From the NCBI RefSeq assembly GCF_000317535.1, contig NC_019757.1, positions 4,243,501-4,307,500 of the forward strand: DNA of 64,000 nt. Direction: 5' to 3'. Source of the DNA: Cylindrospermum stagnale PCC 7417 (GTDB lineage: Bacteria > Cyanobacteriota > Cyanobacteriia > Cyanobacteriales > Nostocaceae). Below are positions 27,677 to 37,853 of this stretch, in pieces. The stretch's first letter is position 1; every line of letters starts with the position of its first letter. The notes under the pieces are model-generated. The model was not told where the DNA came from and did not search any database. It saw nothing but the letters and a program-made list of their open reading frames with translations. The position numbers and the translations under genes are program-made.

Positions 27677-28483
27677 TTAACTTTGATTGGCCATCCAATT
27701 TACCAAATCAGCAGGTTGTGAAAAATTAAAAAGTGCTGCTGAAAGCGCATCTATTTTTTCACCTGATAATTCTTTAATTTGTGACTCTAACCTGGGCGAA
27801 ATATCACCAAAACGAGTTTTCAGCAAATAGAATAAAAGCTCTAACTTTCCACGTTTCATAATTTCTTGATACATAGGTGCTTCTTGCATAAGTTCCTCCC
27901 GGAGATATTGTTGAATTAATTGTTTATCAAACTTCAAACTAGCCAACACTTCCACACAAGCCGCAATATTCTTTTGCTGGGGCTGTTCTTCAATTTTATC
28001 TATAGCTAAAGCAACTTGCTGAAGTAATTTATTTGGTTCATCTGTCTTGGCTAAAACTGCTAATGGTAATAAAGCTGGAACTTGTAAAAGAGGTTCGCTT
28101 TCTTGTTCCCATACTCTGATAACTTGGTATTGATGCCGTGTATTCTCTACTATTAAACTATCAACAAAAACATCAGGTGAATTTGTCTCTTGGAGAAAAA
28201 TCACTACCTGTTGTACAGGACATGAATATTTACGGTAAATCCTCAACCAATAATCTAACATCCGTATTGGCATGGGTGGATCAGATTTTGGCGAAGTTTG
28301 AATTTCTAGATGCAGAATGCGATTTAATGTCGGTAGCAGAAACAACGCATCACAACGAATCGGTTGAATAGGTAACTCAGTCGGTAGTACCTCAATTTTA
28401 TTGATATCTTCTGCAATTAACCATTGCACAAAAGATAACGGGTAATTATCGGTGAGGTAACGGCAAATATTATCGTAAGCCAA
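27677..28483 (-). CDS. Rpn-family recombination-promoting nuclease-like protein (DUF4351)
   Basis: This 268-residue protein has the PD-(D/E)XK-like Rpn/PDDEXK core in its N-terminal half: RCDALFLLPTLNRILHLEIQTSP with acidic and glutamine active-site positions, and MLDYWLRIYRKYSCPVQQVVIFL. A C-terminal DUF4351-like helical segment is present (RFGDISPRLESQIKELSGEKIDALSAALFNFSQPADLVNWM). These proteins are common in cyanobacteria, can nick DNA and promote recA-independent recombination. The start is TTG, with no ATG nearby. It lies among other remnants and small accessory genes. Confidence 0.83.
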   Translation of the reverse strand: MAYDNICRYLTDNYPLSFVQWLIAEDINKIEVLPTELPIQPIRCDALFLLPTLNRILHLEIQTSPKSDPPMPIRMLDYWLRIYRKYSCPVQQVVIFLQETNSPDVFVDSLIVENTRHQYQVIRVWEQESEPLLQVPALLPLAVLAKTDEPNKLLQQVALAIDKIEEQPQQKNIAACVEVLASLKFDKQLIQQYLREELMQEAPMYQEIMKRGKLELLFYLLKTRFGDISPRLESQIKELSGEKIDALSAALFNFSQPADLVNWMANQS

Positions 28484-28525
28484 AGGTTTTCAGTTAAAAC
28501 ACACAATTGAGATTTTAGCCTCTTC

Positions 28526-28546
28526 CCCTCTGCGTCTTTGCGCGAA
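28526..28546 (+). repeat. Dispersed GCG-type repeat, short copy
   Basis: The core CCTCTGCGTCTTTGCGCG is a shorter relative of the repeats at 26781 and 27641. It lies between the Rpn-family gene and the LapA-like gene. Confidence 0.55.
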
Positions 28547-28556
28547 ACCAAAACTC

Positions 28557-28826
28557 CTAAAAATCCTCATCATCAACAAAAAACTCTGTATCCTCATCAA
28601 CCCCAGACTGAGACTCACCCAACCCCCAGAGAGGCTGCAAAACTGCCATTCCCAGCAATCCCACCGCAGTACTAAAAGCCAAAACCAAACCCATTGGGAT
28701 TTGCACCGATTGGAATATCAAAAACTTTAACGATACAGGGGTGGCGTTTTGAACAGAGATAATCGCGATCGCCACAACCCAAACAGCCATAACTACAGAT
28801 ATCAGCAAACTAGTAATATTTTTCAT
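28557..28826 (-). CDS. LapA (DUF1049) family membrane protein
   Basis: This 89-residue protein has two transmembrane helices (about 5-27 and 42-66), joined by the family motif SVQNATPVSLKFL and a short loop. The C-terminal tail is strongly acidic (GVDEDTEFFVDDEDF). LapA-domain proteins relate to lipopolysaccharide assembly and envelope maintenance in proteobacteria; the cyanobacterial role is unknown. It lies 59 bases downstream of the phosphohexomutase gene on the same strand and may share its transcript. Confidence 0.85.
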   Translation of the reverse strand: MKNITSLLISVVMAVWVVAIAIISVQNATPVSLKFLIFQSVQIPMGLVLAFSTAVGLLGMAVLQPLWGLGESQSGVDEDTEFFVDDEDF

Positions 28827-28885
28827 AACTTAAAAAATAATTCCCCTCCCCGCAAGCAGAGAGGGGTTAGGGGTGGGGTTCTACA

Positions 28886-30313
28886 CTACTCTAGTTTAGC
28901 GATCGCACTCTTCATTTCTGCGGCGATTTGCGCGAGTTTTTCCGGGGAGTTGGTTTCTAGGTAAACGCGCACCAGCGGTTCAGTACCGGAAGGACGCAGC
29001 AGCACCCAGCTACCTTCTTCTAAATAGAGTTTAATGCCATCTTTGCGCCCGACTTCCTTCACCTTAATCCCGGTGACTTCTGTCGGCGGGTTTTTAGTAA
29101 AGGCATCGATCACAGCGATTTTGTGAGGTTCGGTGAGGTGTAAATCAAGGCGATCATTATAAAGCGGGCCATCAGCTTCAGCGATCGCTTCCTTCACCAA
29201 TTGGCTTAAAGGTTTACCCTCATAGGCGATCGCTTCTGCCACTAGCATATCGGCTAAAACACCATCTTTTTCAGGGATATGCCCAATAATGCTCAAACCG
29301 CCTGATTCTTCCCCACCAATCAGCACAGCAGTTTCCCGCATCTTTTCACCAATGTATTTAAAGCCGACAGCGGTTTCATAAATTTGCAGCCCATGTTTAG
29401 CGGCGAAATTATCCAGCAGGTGAGTAGTAGCCACCGTCCGCACGATCGCACCGCGTTTACCTTTATTTTTGATTAAATGGCGTGCTAGAACTAACAGCAC
29501 AGTGTTGGGAGTGAGAACATTTCCCAGTTCATCTACGATACCGAAGCGATCGCTATCGCCATCTGTCGCCAAACCCAAATCGGCATGATCAGCCTTTACA
29601 GCCTCCACCAACCCAACCAATTCTTCTCCCTTGGGTTCTGGCATCCCGCCACCAAACAGCACATCCCGCCAAGCGTGGAAGCTTTCTAACTGACAGCCAC
29701 TGTGCAGCAAAACTTCATCTAAATAGCCACGAGAGGTAGAATAAAGCGCATCATACTTTACTTTTAAATTAGCGCTCTTGATCTTTTCTACATCAAGTAG
29801 TGTATAGATAAATTGCAGGTAATCTGGTTTCGGATCAAAAATGGAAATTGTTCCTGTTGGGTTGCTTCCGGGCAACTCATCCGACGCACCTTCAATATTT
29901 GCCACAATAGTATCAGTGATTTCTGGAGTGGCAGGCCCAGCATAGTCTGGGATATATTTAATTCCACAGTAGGGTGCTGGATTATGGCTAGCGGTAAACA
30001 TTAACGCCCCAGCAGAATTCAGGTGACGGGCGTTGTAGGCAATTACTGGTGTGGGGCAATCCCGATCAGTAATTTTCACATTCCAACCCAAATCTGCTAA
30101 AACTGCGGCAGATGTCCGGGCAAACTCATCCGCTAAAAATCGAGTATCGTAGGCGATCAGCACCGGTCTGTCTTTGCTATAAGCTGTTTCCAGATAACTA
30201 GCTATAGCCCTGGTTACTTTCCGCACATTGGGGAAAGTAAAATCATCGGCAATAATACCTCGCCATCCATCAGTACCAAATTTTATCTTGCTGGAATTGC
30301 TACGGTTGCTCAT
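28886..30313 (-). CDS. Phosphoglucomutase/phosphomannomutase family protein
   Basis: This is a 475-residue alpha-D-phosphohexomutase. The catalytic serine motif TASHNP (Ser109) is preceded by KFGTDGWRGII, with the metal loop DGDSDRFG, the sugar-binding loop GGEESGGL and the phosphate-binding loop RPSGTEPLVRVY. All four active-site loops are present. It interconverts hexose 1- and 6-phosphates for glycogen, nucleotide sugars or peptidoglycan precursors in the cytoplasm. Choice between glucose, mannose and glucosamine cannot be made from motifs alone. I use the ATG at 30313 rather than the GTG three codons upstream. Confidence 0.93.
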   Translation of the reverse strand: MSNRSNSSKIKFGTDGWRGIIADDFTFPNVRKVTRAIASYLETAYSKDRPVLIAYDTRFLADEFARTSAAVLADLGWNVKITDRDCPTPVIAYNARHLNSAGALMFTASHNPAPYCGIKYIPDYAGPATPEITDTIVANIEGASDELPGSNPTGTISIFDPKPDYLQFIYTLLDVEKIKSANLKVKYDALYSTSRGYLDEVLLHSGCQLESFHAWRDVLFGGGMPEPKGEELVGLVEAVKADHADLGLATDGDSDRFGIVDELGNVLTPNTVLLVLARHLIKNKGKRGAIVRTVATTHLLDNFAAKHGLQIYETAVGFKYIGEKMRETAVLIGGEESGGLSIIGHIPEKDGVLADMLVAEAIAYEGKPLSQLVKEAIAEADGPLYNDRLDLHLTEPHKIAVIDAFTKNPPTEVTGIKVKEVGRKDGIKLYLEEGSWVLLRPSGTEPLVRVYLETNSPEKLAQIAAEMKSAIAKLE

Positions 30314-30423
30314 ATATGCCACTTTCTCCCGTGCATAATCGTTTCGTTACTATTAGGAAGCTTCCCGCAAAGCGTGCGTAGCCGCAAGTCTCCCACCGTA
30401 TTTTCTCTCACTGTGCCTGAGCG

Positions 30424-31278
30424 ATGTCAACCCCCGACCGACCATTTGCCAGCTATCACCTTTGGTCTTTAATTGCCCCAGCCATAGGGCAAGAACGCTG
30501 GCATTGCCAGATGAGACGGGGGTTTATCAAAGCGCGGCAACATGAACCACAAGTCAAATCCCTATTGGCAAATGCCACACCACCCCAGCGGATTGGTATA
30601 CTTGCCCAAAAAGGTGTGTATGAATTTCACCATCATCGGCATCTGTTAAATCAGTCGGATGGTGTCGAAAAAGTTGCCCAGCTACTAGAATTGAGTAATT
30701 CTGCCGAACAAGTTAAGCAACGGGTGCTGCAAATTTTGCAAAAATACCATCATGCGCCCTTGCTTTTAGGTAAACACATCCTCCAATTAACTCCAGGAGA
30801 TGAAGGTTTCCCCAAACCAATTATCATTGAACAAGAGGAATATTGCTTTCGCTTGTATGCGGCTATGGACTGCGTTTTTAGTGAGTCCGATAGCAGTTTA
30901 CATATATTAGATTTCAAAACAGGTAAATCTGCTTTTGACCGCCGGCAAGCATTAGTTTATTTGCTAGCTGCTCACTATCTTTACCCTGGAAAAACAGCTT
31001 TTGCCTCATTTTATAATTTAGAGATTTGTCAAGAGTCCGAGTTAATTAGTATAAATAATAGTGAATTAGTATCTTTAGAATTTGAGTTAGCTAATATTGC
31101 TCAAAAGCACCAGCAAGATTTACAAAAATATCAAGAAGAAAATAATAATTTTAATAAAATATTTCCACCCAATCCTGGAACTCACTGCCGCTTTTGCCCA
31201 TTTAATTCTATCTGTGAGTTTTCTGGCTTAAAATCGTCACAATCGCGCCCAATGCCAATTTCTAGAACTCGCAGCTAA
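30424..31278 (+). CDS. RecB-like PD-(D/E)XK nuclease with Fe-S cysteine pattern
   Basis: This 284-residue nuclease has motif II in AAMDCVF and motif III ILDFKTGK, the core of RecB/Cas4/AddB-type active sites, followed by an RRQALVYLLAA helix (Q motif). One cysteine lies near the N-terminus (C28) and three near the C-terminus in C255-x2-C258-x5-C264. This is the distribution that binds a 4Fe-4S cluster in AddB, Cas4 and Dna2. It is probably a single-strand exonuclease for DNA repair. No cas genes or CRISPR array are near, so I do not call it Cas4. It is divergent from the phosphohexomutase gene. Confidence 0.88.
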   Translation: MSTPDRPFASYHLWSLIAPAIGQERWHCQMRRGFIKARQHEPQVKSLLANATPPQRIGILAQKGVYEFHHHRHLLNQSDGVEKVAQLLELSNSAEQVKQRVLQILQKYHHAPLLLGKHILQLTPGDEGFPKPIIIEQEEYCFRLYAAMDCVFSESDSSLHILDFKTGKSAFDRRQALVYLLAAHYLYPGKTAFASFYNLEICQESELISINNSELVSLEFELANIAQKHQQDLQKYQEENNNFNKIFPPNPGTHCRFCPFNSICEFSGLKSSQSRPMPISRTRS

Positions 31279-31299
31279 TTACCTAAAATTGACTGAGCA

Positions 31300-32661
31300 T
31301 TAACGCATTTGCTTAAAGTAGGATACATCAAGATTCCCAAAGTGGATACTGAGGGCAATATTCAATTGTTCTAGAGCTTTGACTAACCACTGAATACAAT
31401 TAGTAGTAGAAGATTCGTAGTGGTTAAACAAAATTGCCAACCGTTTTTCTAGATGTGGCTTGACCTTACGACAAATGAGCACAATTTTCAGCAACAACCC
31501 AATCGTGAGCATCGTACCTTGGTTAGTGATCAAATCTACAAAGGTAAAGTGCTGCGGCGATAATTGGCTATTGACAACTAAAAAGTTGAGTAGCTGACTA
31601 CAAGTTCTCACAACTAAAAAATCATCTAGTTTCTGAGAATTAGCTTGTGGTAATGTGTTTTGCAGTTGGGCATATAATCGCTTATTAAATTGGCGTTTTC
31701 CATATTCCCCGTCAATGGAGGATGTCAGGTATTGATAAAGATCATCTTTAAAAGCACGGAAAGAGGGAACCTGGCTACTGTAGCGTAAGAAATTTTGTGC
31801 TAGGTCGTTGTAGGTGTAGTCACCTTCAACTTTACCAGCAAATTGTTTGAGTGTGGAAAATAGTTCGCGATCGCTCAACAATGTAGGATTATTGACAGGT
31901 CGTAAAATCCGATTGGCATCAGCGACTGAAGCTTTTTGGATTATCTGATGGCATCGCACTTTGTAGATCACATATTGCGACAAATCAATTTCAAATTTTT
32001 TTTGTACCTGTGCCTGAATTTGCCTGACTGTCTGCTGTTGTTCTGAGGTAGAATCTTCGCTAATTAAGTAATGTTCATGTAGGTAAGGATAGCGACGAAT
32101 CAACGTTATCAGTGGCAGATTACCTTGGTCGCTACCCAACCAGCCAGGTTGATTCACTACCTGGGTGAACCGAAGCAAGATTCGGTATTGGTCACTTTCG
32201 GTAAACAACTTCACTAGTTCACGCAAACGTCTAATTTCTCTGTAACGTAAACTAGCTGACCTTGATTTAATCGGCGCGGACACAAACAAGTTGATTAGCT
32301 CAGAAATGGCATGATGCATTTGGGGTTGCATATGCCATCTATTTATTAGAATATGACAGCAACGGTTGAGAAAAAACTTAAATTCTAGTACCGCTTTCTT
32401 CGAGGCTGTAATTTTATCTAGAAGTAACGGGATTTGTGGTTCAGGATAACCTAAACCCTCAACAAATAAGCACCGAAAGCGCTCAATCATTTGTCCGGGA
32501 GATTCTAGGCGTACTAAATGCAGCAAATGTTGGTATATCTGCTGCTCTTCCGGAGGACAGTGATGAGGGTTATGAGCATGATCTAAATTCCCCCCAGTCC
32601 TCCTGTCAGAGGGTGTTTGTAGCACCGTTTTTTCAAAGTCAGAATTAATCCAAGTATTCAC
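31300..32661 (-). CDS. Unknown cyanobacterial protein, 453 residues
   Basis: This soluble, mostly helical protein is not recognised. An N-terminal segment has PEEQQIYQHLLHLVRLESP and IERFRCLFVEGLGYP, the middle is rich in basic and aromatic residues (RRLRELVKLFTESDQYRILLRFTQVV), and the end has FGNLDVSYFKQ. It has no membrane helix, signal peptide or catalytic motif that I can name. Translation starts at GTG. It converges with the RecB-like nuclease gene (21-base gap). Its size and even composition suggest a real, conserved protein, perhaps of a signalling or scaffold type. Confidence 0.7.
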   Translation of the reverse strand: MNTWINSDFEKTVLQTPSDRRTGGNLDHAHNPHHCPPEEQQIYQHLLHLVRLESPGQMIERFRCLFVEGLGYPEPQIPLLLDKITASKKAVLEFKFFLNRCCHILINRWHMQPQMHHAISELINLFVSAPIKSRSASLRYREIRRLRELVKLFTESDQYRILLRFTQVVNQPGWLGSDQGNLPLITLIRRYPYLHEHYLISEDSTSEQQQTVRQIQAQVQKKFEIDLSQYVIYKVRCHQIIQKASVADANRILRPVNNPTLLSDRELFSTLKQFAGKVEGDYTYNDLAQNFLRYSSQVPSFRAFKDDLYQYLTSSIDGEYGKRQFNKRLYAQLQNTLPQANSQKLDDFLVVRTCSQLLNFLVVNSQLSPQHFTFVDLITNQGTMLTIGLLLKIVLICRKVKPHLEKRLAILFNHYESSTTNCIQWLVKALEQLNIALSIHFGNLDVSYFKQMR

Positions 32662-32958
32662 TTTTTTATTACCGCTGGAAAAATGGGTTGATCTCTGTCG
32701 TTCAGCAGGAGTGTGCTTTTTTCAACCGTAAGAAACCCGATTTCTACTATGACTGATTTTTCTATCTGGGAAAATGATCAAAATCACATTTTCCAAGTTT
32801 AACTAGGGATTGACGTAACTTGATCAAGCAGCAAGTCAGTTTTGCTGCAAAACGTTAAATTATTCTCTAGGGAGAATTGGGTAATGGGGAAAATTCAAAA
32901 ATGTTCCCTAGCCCAGGGCTGACTACTAATTACCCGTTCACAAGTCCAAATTCCCAAT

Positions 32959-34638
32959 TCAAAAAGGCGGTAATTCTTTAAGAATTGTAAACCGAATATG
33001 ATTAATTGCCAAATCACCAATGGGTATATCTTCTTTAGTCAGTCGGGCACCATTACTGGTGACAGTTTCAAAGGTGACACCTTTGCCAATTTCGATGTGA
33101 TACCAGCATAAACCCATAAAAAATCTTGTGGGATATGGTCCGGCATCTCCAACATCGTCAGGATTCGATTCCATTGGTAACCAGCCAATATTCGGTATGT
33201 AGAACTCTAACCAAACATGGTTAAAGTCGGGTTGCAAAGGCACACCTTGCTGTTCGCCACTGGGGGGGCATTTATATCTACCTACAGTGCGGCAGGGAAT
33301 GCCATTCAAACGGCAGAGTGCCAGTAGTACACCGACATATTCGCCACAGGAACCCACACCACGTTCTAACACTACATTGGGCGGATCAATGTAGGGTTTA
33401 ATACCATATGATAACTGATCGTACACGTAATTGCGGATATTGTACATTTTCCGCAACATATTAGTTTCCGAACCGATGGCTTCACGGGAAGCACGACGGA
33501 CAATGGCACTATCCATTGCTAAGTCGTCATCATCCACCAGGTAGCGAGTTTGAAATTCTGGCGAGGGTTCGGGTGCTCCTTCCACGTCTTTGGGTGTGAT
33601 GCGATATTTAATGCCTCGGACTTCTAACAGCGCTTTCCAGCCAAATATATGCCGTTCGCCTGGGGTGAGAGCATCAAATTTAAATACTGCCACCCGTTGT
33701 CCCTCGATGATTTCTTCTGTGAAGGGTAAACCAATGGGTTCAACGTGTTTCACCTTTTGGCGTTCAGTTTCCGATGGTAGGGCGATGCGCCATTCTACGT
33801 TTGGGATATATACCTCATCTAAGGGGGAAATTTCCTCAACATAGGACATTTCCACGAGATAACCATTAGAGAGGGCGTAGCGTTTATCCGGCTCGTAATG
33901 ATAATACAGGGGGTGAATAAAAGTGCGATCGCGGTAAGTTAGCTCATGATTCGGGTCAGCATTGGGGTTATCCCGAATATACGGCTCTTCCGAGGCATAA
34001 GCGATGTAGAGACATTCCTCGCCTGTTTCTTCATTTTTATGTAAGCCGATGCCTGTAGGCGAGTCAAAGGGCGTCAGCACACTAAAGCGAACTTCTCCGG
34101 TTGCTCTATCCATCGAGTAAACTGTTTGCTCTAGGCGATCGCAAACCCAAAGAGTTTCTTGACTGACAGTCAAATTTTCTACCCCTACTCCAGGGGCATA
34201 AAATCTGGTAATCTCTTTGCGCGTCTCACGGTCAAAAACCAGAATGTAGCCCAGCCTTTGACAACTCACATAAACTGTTGACTCCCAAACAGCAACACCG
34301 TCTGCCGGATAAGGCAATGTAGCGAAATGCTCCAGACCTAACGAAGCGAGCTTAGACAAATAAACACTATTACCACGGCTGACCCACAGGGTATCTTCCC
34401 ACACAGCTATACCTGTCACCTCACAAAACTCTCGTACTTGGTGGGGATTAAGAATTTTGCTGTTATCAGAGGTGGGGTCAATCTCCAGTAGATGCCCCTT
34501 TATACTGTCGATAGCTATGAGTCTGTCTTTGATGAAAGCAAGACCATACAAGGTCGCAGCCGTAATCGGTCGAATTGTCTTTTGGCCAAACATCTGGCTA
34601 GCGGTCAAACTGGGGAGTGCAAAACTCATATTAAGCAT
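32959..34638 (-). CDS. Transglutaminase-like protein with N-terminal beta-propeller
   Basis: This is a 559-residue protein. The first about 250 residues are repeated beta strands (LYGLAFIKDRLIAIDS, TGIAVWEDTLWVSRG, VAVWESTVYVS, ENLTVSQETLWVCD), consistent with a six-bladed propeller. A linker follows. The C-terminal transglutaminase-like domain contains GVGSCGEYVGVLLALCRLNGIPCR with catalytic C431, FNHVWLEFY with H474 and ESNPDD with the third residue near 489. All three catalytic residues are kept, so cysteine-protease or acyl-transfer activity is possible. There is no signal peptide, so it is cytoplasmic. It is divergent from the P-type ATPase gene. Confidence 0.85.
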   Translation of the reverse strand: MLNMSFALPSLTASQMFGQKTIRPITAATLYGLAFIKDRLIAIDSIKGHLLEIDPTSDNSKILNPHQVREFCEVTGIAVWEDTLWVSRGNSVYLSKLASLGLEHFATLPYPADGVAVWESTVYVSCQRLGYILVFDRETRKEITRFYAPGVGVENLTVSQETLWVCDRLEQTVYSMDRATGEVRFSVLTPFDSPTGIGLHKNEETGEECLYIAYASEEPYIRDNPNADPNHELTYRDRTFIHPLYYHYEPDKRYALSNGYLVEMSYVEEISPLDEVYIPNVEWRIALPSETERQKVKHVEPIGLPFTEEIIEGQRVAVFKFDALTPGERHIFGWKALLEVRGIKYRITPKDVEGAPEPSPEFQTRYLVDDDDLAMDSAIVRRASREAIGSETNMLRKMYNIRNYVYDQLSYGIKPYIDPPNVVLERGVGSCGEYVGVLLALCRLNGIPCRTVGRYKCPPSGEQQGVPLQPDFNHVWLEFYIPNIGWLPMESNPDDVGDAGPYPTRFFMGLCWYHIEIGKGVTFETVTSNGARLTKEDIPIGDLAINHIRFTILKELPPF

Positions 34639-34907
34639 ATTAATTCAACGGTTTAGCACGCCTAGAATCAATTGTGGCATATATTTTTGTCACAGCACAT
34701 TGGATTTCTGTGATTTACCTTTACCCATACAATACCTTCCCAATAAATTCTTATTAAGAAATATTACATATTTTCTCCGAGGAAAATTGGCAAGTGTCTC
34801 CGAATCACTTCTATACTTTATACAGCTTGGGGACAGCCCTAATGTAACTTTAGTTGATGGAATTCCTGCCATCACTAAATTATGATCGAATTTTGTAACC
34901 ATTTCCT

Positions 34908-37766
34908 GTGAACTACACGATGTCTGCTAATTCTTTGCCTGAAGCTGCTGCCGTTTGGCATAGTTTAGAAGTTGATAAAGCTCTAGACCTGCTTGATAGT
35001 AACGCAGACAGAGGCTTAACAACCGAAGAAATTCAACTCAGGTTGCAAAAATACGGCCCCAACGAGCTAGTAGAAAGTGGTGGCCGCAGTGCTTGGGAAA
35101 TTCTACTGGATCAGTTCACAAACATTATGTTGTTGATGCTGATTGGCGTAGCCCTGATTTCTGGTGGGATAGACCTGTGGACGTGGCAACAAGGCCAATT
35201 AAAGCCTGGAGAAGTACCGTTTAAAGACACGATCGCCATTCTATCGATTGTCATTCTCAATGGCATCCTTGGCTATGTTCAAGAAAGCCGGGCCGAAAAA
35301 GCCCTAGCCGCCCTGAAAAAACTGTCCTCTTCCTTAGTGCGAGTACTGCGCGACGGCAAACTGCTGGAGGTAGCAGCCAAGGAAATAGTTCCAGGGGATG
35401 TAATGCTGCTGGAAGCGGGTGTGCAGATCGCCGCTGATGGACGCTTGATCGAACAGTCTAATTTACAAATCCGTGAGTCGGCACTAACGGGTGAAGCGGT
35501 AGCTGCGAACAAACAAGCCAAGCTAACATTGCCTGAAGAAACAGATTTAGGCGATCGCCTCAATTTAGTCTTTCAAGGCACTGAAGTCGTCCAGGGACGA
35601 GCCAAAGTTCTGGTCACCAACACTGGTATGCAAACCGAACTTGGCAAAATTGCTGCCATGTTGCAAGCGGTGGATAGTGAGCCTACGCCCTTACAGCAGC
35701 GGATGACCCAACTGGGCAACGTTTTAGTTACTGGTTCTTTAATTTTAGTAGCGATCGTTGTTGGCGGCGGACTGCTCTATAGCTTTAGCCAGGGAAAAGG
35801 TTTTAGTAATTTTCGAGAACTTGTGGAAGTGTCTTTGAGTATGGCGGTGGCTGTAGTTCCAGAAGGTCTACCTGCGGTGATCACCGTTACCTTAGCACTG
35901 GGAACCCAACGGATGGTGCGCCAACACGCCTTAATTCGCAAATTACCAGCAGTCGAAACATTGGGTTCTGTCAACACCATTTGTTCTGATAAAACAGGCA
36001 CTTTGACTCAGAACAAAATGGTCGTGCAATCCTTATACACGAACAATTCTGCTTTTCGCGTCACTGGTGAAGGCTATGCTCCCACAGGAGATTTTCAGTT
36101 AGATGGAACAAAAATTCCCGTAGATGAGTATCCGGAAATCTCCGCTTTACTCGTTGCCTGTGCCGTTTGTAATGATTCGGTATTACAACAAGATAAAGGG
36201 GATTGGGTGATTCTCGGAGATCCCACAGAAGGAGCTTTGGTGACACTGGCGGGGAAAGCGGGAATCGAAAAAGACCAGTGGAATAGTAAATTACCCCGTG
36301 TTGGCGAGTTTCCCTTTTCCTCAGAACGCAAGCGGATGAGCGTAATTTGTCAGGTGGAAGAAGTCGCCACAGGTGAAGCTTCTGTGACATCTGTTGATCC
36401 AGCGATCGCCGGCTTTTTGCAATCTGAAAATTACTTAATGTTTACCAAGGGTTCACCAGAGTTAACCTTGGCACGTTGCACTCAAATTCATCTGGGGACT
36501 TTAGCCGCCCCTGTGAGTGATGAGCAACGTCAGCAAATTTTGGCAGAAAATGATCGCATGGCGAGTAAAGGTTTGCGGGTGCTAGGTTTTGCCTACAAAC
36601 CCCTGCCAGAAAACCCGCCAGAAGGGTCAGATGAAACAACAGAGCAAAACTTGGTTTGGCTGGGATTGGTGGGGATGTTAGATGCCCCTCGTCCCGAAGT
36701 CAGAGCCGCCGTGCAAGAGTGTCGAGAAGCGGGAATTCGCACAGTGATGATTACTGGAGACCACCAGTTAACCGCACGGGCGATCGCTACTGATTTGGGA
36801 ATAGCCCAAGAAGGCGATAGAGTTCTCACTGGTCAAGAATTGCAGCGGATGAGCGACGAAGAACTAGAGCAAAACGTTGACCTAGTCAGCATCTACGCGC
36901 GAGTCGCCCCTGAACACAAACTGCGAATTGTCCAAGCACTGCAACGCCGGGGCAGGTTTGTGGCGATGACAGGCGATGGCGTTAACGATGCCCCCGCCCT
37001 CAAGCAAGCTGATATCGGCATTGCTATGGGCATCACAGGCACGGATGTGAGTAAAGAAGCCAGTGACATGGTGTTACTAGATGACAACTTTGCCACCATT
37101 GTTGCCGCCACCAAGGAAGGTAGAGTCGTCTACACCAACATCCGCCGCTTTATCAAATACATCTTGGGTAGTAACATTGGCGAAATTCTCACCATCGCTG
37201 CTGCACCAATTATGGGACTGGGAGGCGTTCCCCTGACCCCTTTACAAATTCTCTGGATGAATTTGGTCACAGATGGTTTACCAGCCTTAGCCTTAGCTGT
37301 CGAACCACCGGAACCTGATGTAATGAAGCGTCCCCCCTTTAGCCCCCGTGAAAGCATTTTTGCTAGGGGTTTGGGTTCTTACATGGTTCGCATTGGGATT
37401 ATCTTCGCTATCATTAGCATTATTTTGATGAAGGTGGCATACGATTATTATCCCGGAACTTGGAAGACAATGGTATTTACTACCCTGTGTCTTGCTCAAA
37501 TGGGTCATGCGATCGCAATTCGCTCTAACAACCAACTGATCATCGAAATGAATCCCTTATCCAATCTCTTTGTGCTGGGATCTGTGGTTGTAACAACGAT
37601 TTTGCAGCTGATGCTAGTTTATGTCCCACCCCTGCAAAATTTCTTTGGTACTCAAAAGTTAAGTCTCTCGGAGTTAGGGATTTGTATTGGCTTTAGTTCC
37701 TTAATGTTGGTGTGGATTGAAATGGAGAAGCTATTCTTCCGATTCATGGGTAAAAGAACGGTGTGA
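34908..37766 (+). CDS. Type II (calcium-type) P-type ATPase
   Basis: This 952-residue cation pump has an N-terminal cation ATPase domain ([28 protein letters not shown]), actuator motif LTGEA, the M4 motif PEGLP, and phosphorylation site D361 in [12 protein letters not shown]. The nucleotide domain ends in [14 protein letters not shown] and [12 protein letters not shown]6 has the ion-ligand segment [17 protein letters not shown] in M4 with this M6 segment indicates subfamily IIA, the SERCA/PacL-like calcium or related cation exporters. It is in the plasma membrane. The start may be the GTG used here or an ATG four codons on. It is not linked to any metal regulator in the window. Confidence 0.93.
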   Translation: MNYTMSANSLPEAAAVWHSLEVDKALDLLDSNADRGLTTEEIQLRLQKYGPNELVESGGRSAWEILLDQFTNIMLLMLIGVALISGGIDLWTWQQGQLKPGEVPFKDTIAILSIVILNGILGYVQESRAEKALAALKKLSSSLVRVLRDGKLLEVAAKEIVPGDVMLLEAGVQIAADGRLIEQSNLQIRESALTGEAVAANKQAKLTLPEETDLGDRLNLVFQGTEVVQGRAKVLVTNTGMQTELGKIAAMLQAVDSEPTPLQQRMTQLGNVLVTGSLILVAIVVGGGLLYSFSQGKGFSNFRELVEVSLSMAVAVVPEGLPAVITVTLALGTQRMVRQHALIRKLPAVETLGSVNTICSDKTGTLTQNKMVVQSLYTNNSAFRVTGEGYAPTGDFQLDGTKIPVDEYPEISALLVACAVCNDSVLQQDKGDWVILGDPTEGALVTLAGKAGIEKDQWNSKLPRVGEFPFSSERKRMSVICQVEEVATGEASVTSVDPAIAGFLQSENYLMFTKGSPELTLARCTQIHLGTLAAPVSDEQRQQILAENDRMASKGLRVLGFAYKPLPENPPEGSDETTEQNLVWLGLVGMLDAPRPEVRAAVQECREAGIRTVMITGDHQLTARAIATDLGIAQEGDRVLTGQELQRMSDEELEQNVDLVSIYARVAPEHKLRIVQALQRRGRFVAMTGDGVNDAPALKQADIGIAMGITGTDVSKEASDMVLLDDNFATIVAATKEGRVVYTNIRRFIKYILGSNIGEILTIAAAPIMGLGGVPLTPLQILWMNLVTDGLPALALAVEPPEPDVMKRPPFSPRESIFARGLGSYMVRIGIIFAIISIILMKVAYDYYPGTWKTMVFTTLCLAQMGHAIAIRSNNQLIIEMNPLSNLFVLGSVVVTTILQLMLVYVPPLQNFFGTQKLSLSELGICIGFSSLMLVWIEMEKLFFRFMGKRTV

Positions 37767-37809
37767 TGGGGAAGAGCTAAGTGGGAAAAAGGTAATTCAA
37801 AAAACTATC

Positions 37810-37845
37810 ACCCATTACCCATTACCCATTACCATTACCCATTCC
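37810..37845. repeat. Heptamer tandem repeat directly upstream of recF
   Basis: Five consecutive CCCATTA units, the fourth one base shorter and the last incomplete, end eight bases before the recF start codon. Such short tandem repeats are typical of heterocystous cyanobacteria and can vary in copy number by slippage. Confidence 0.9.
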
Positions 37846-37853
37846 CCAACACC

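Noticed and set aside
30424-31278. Cas4 as a name for the RecB-like nuclease
   Set aside because: No CRISPR array or other cas gene is in the window, and the fold is shared by many repair nucleases.
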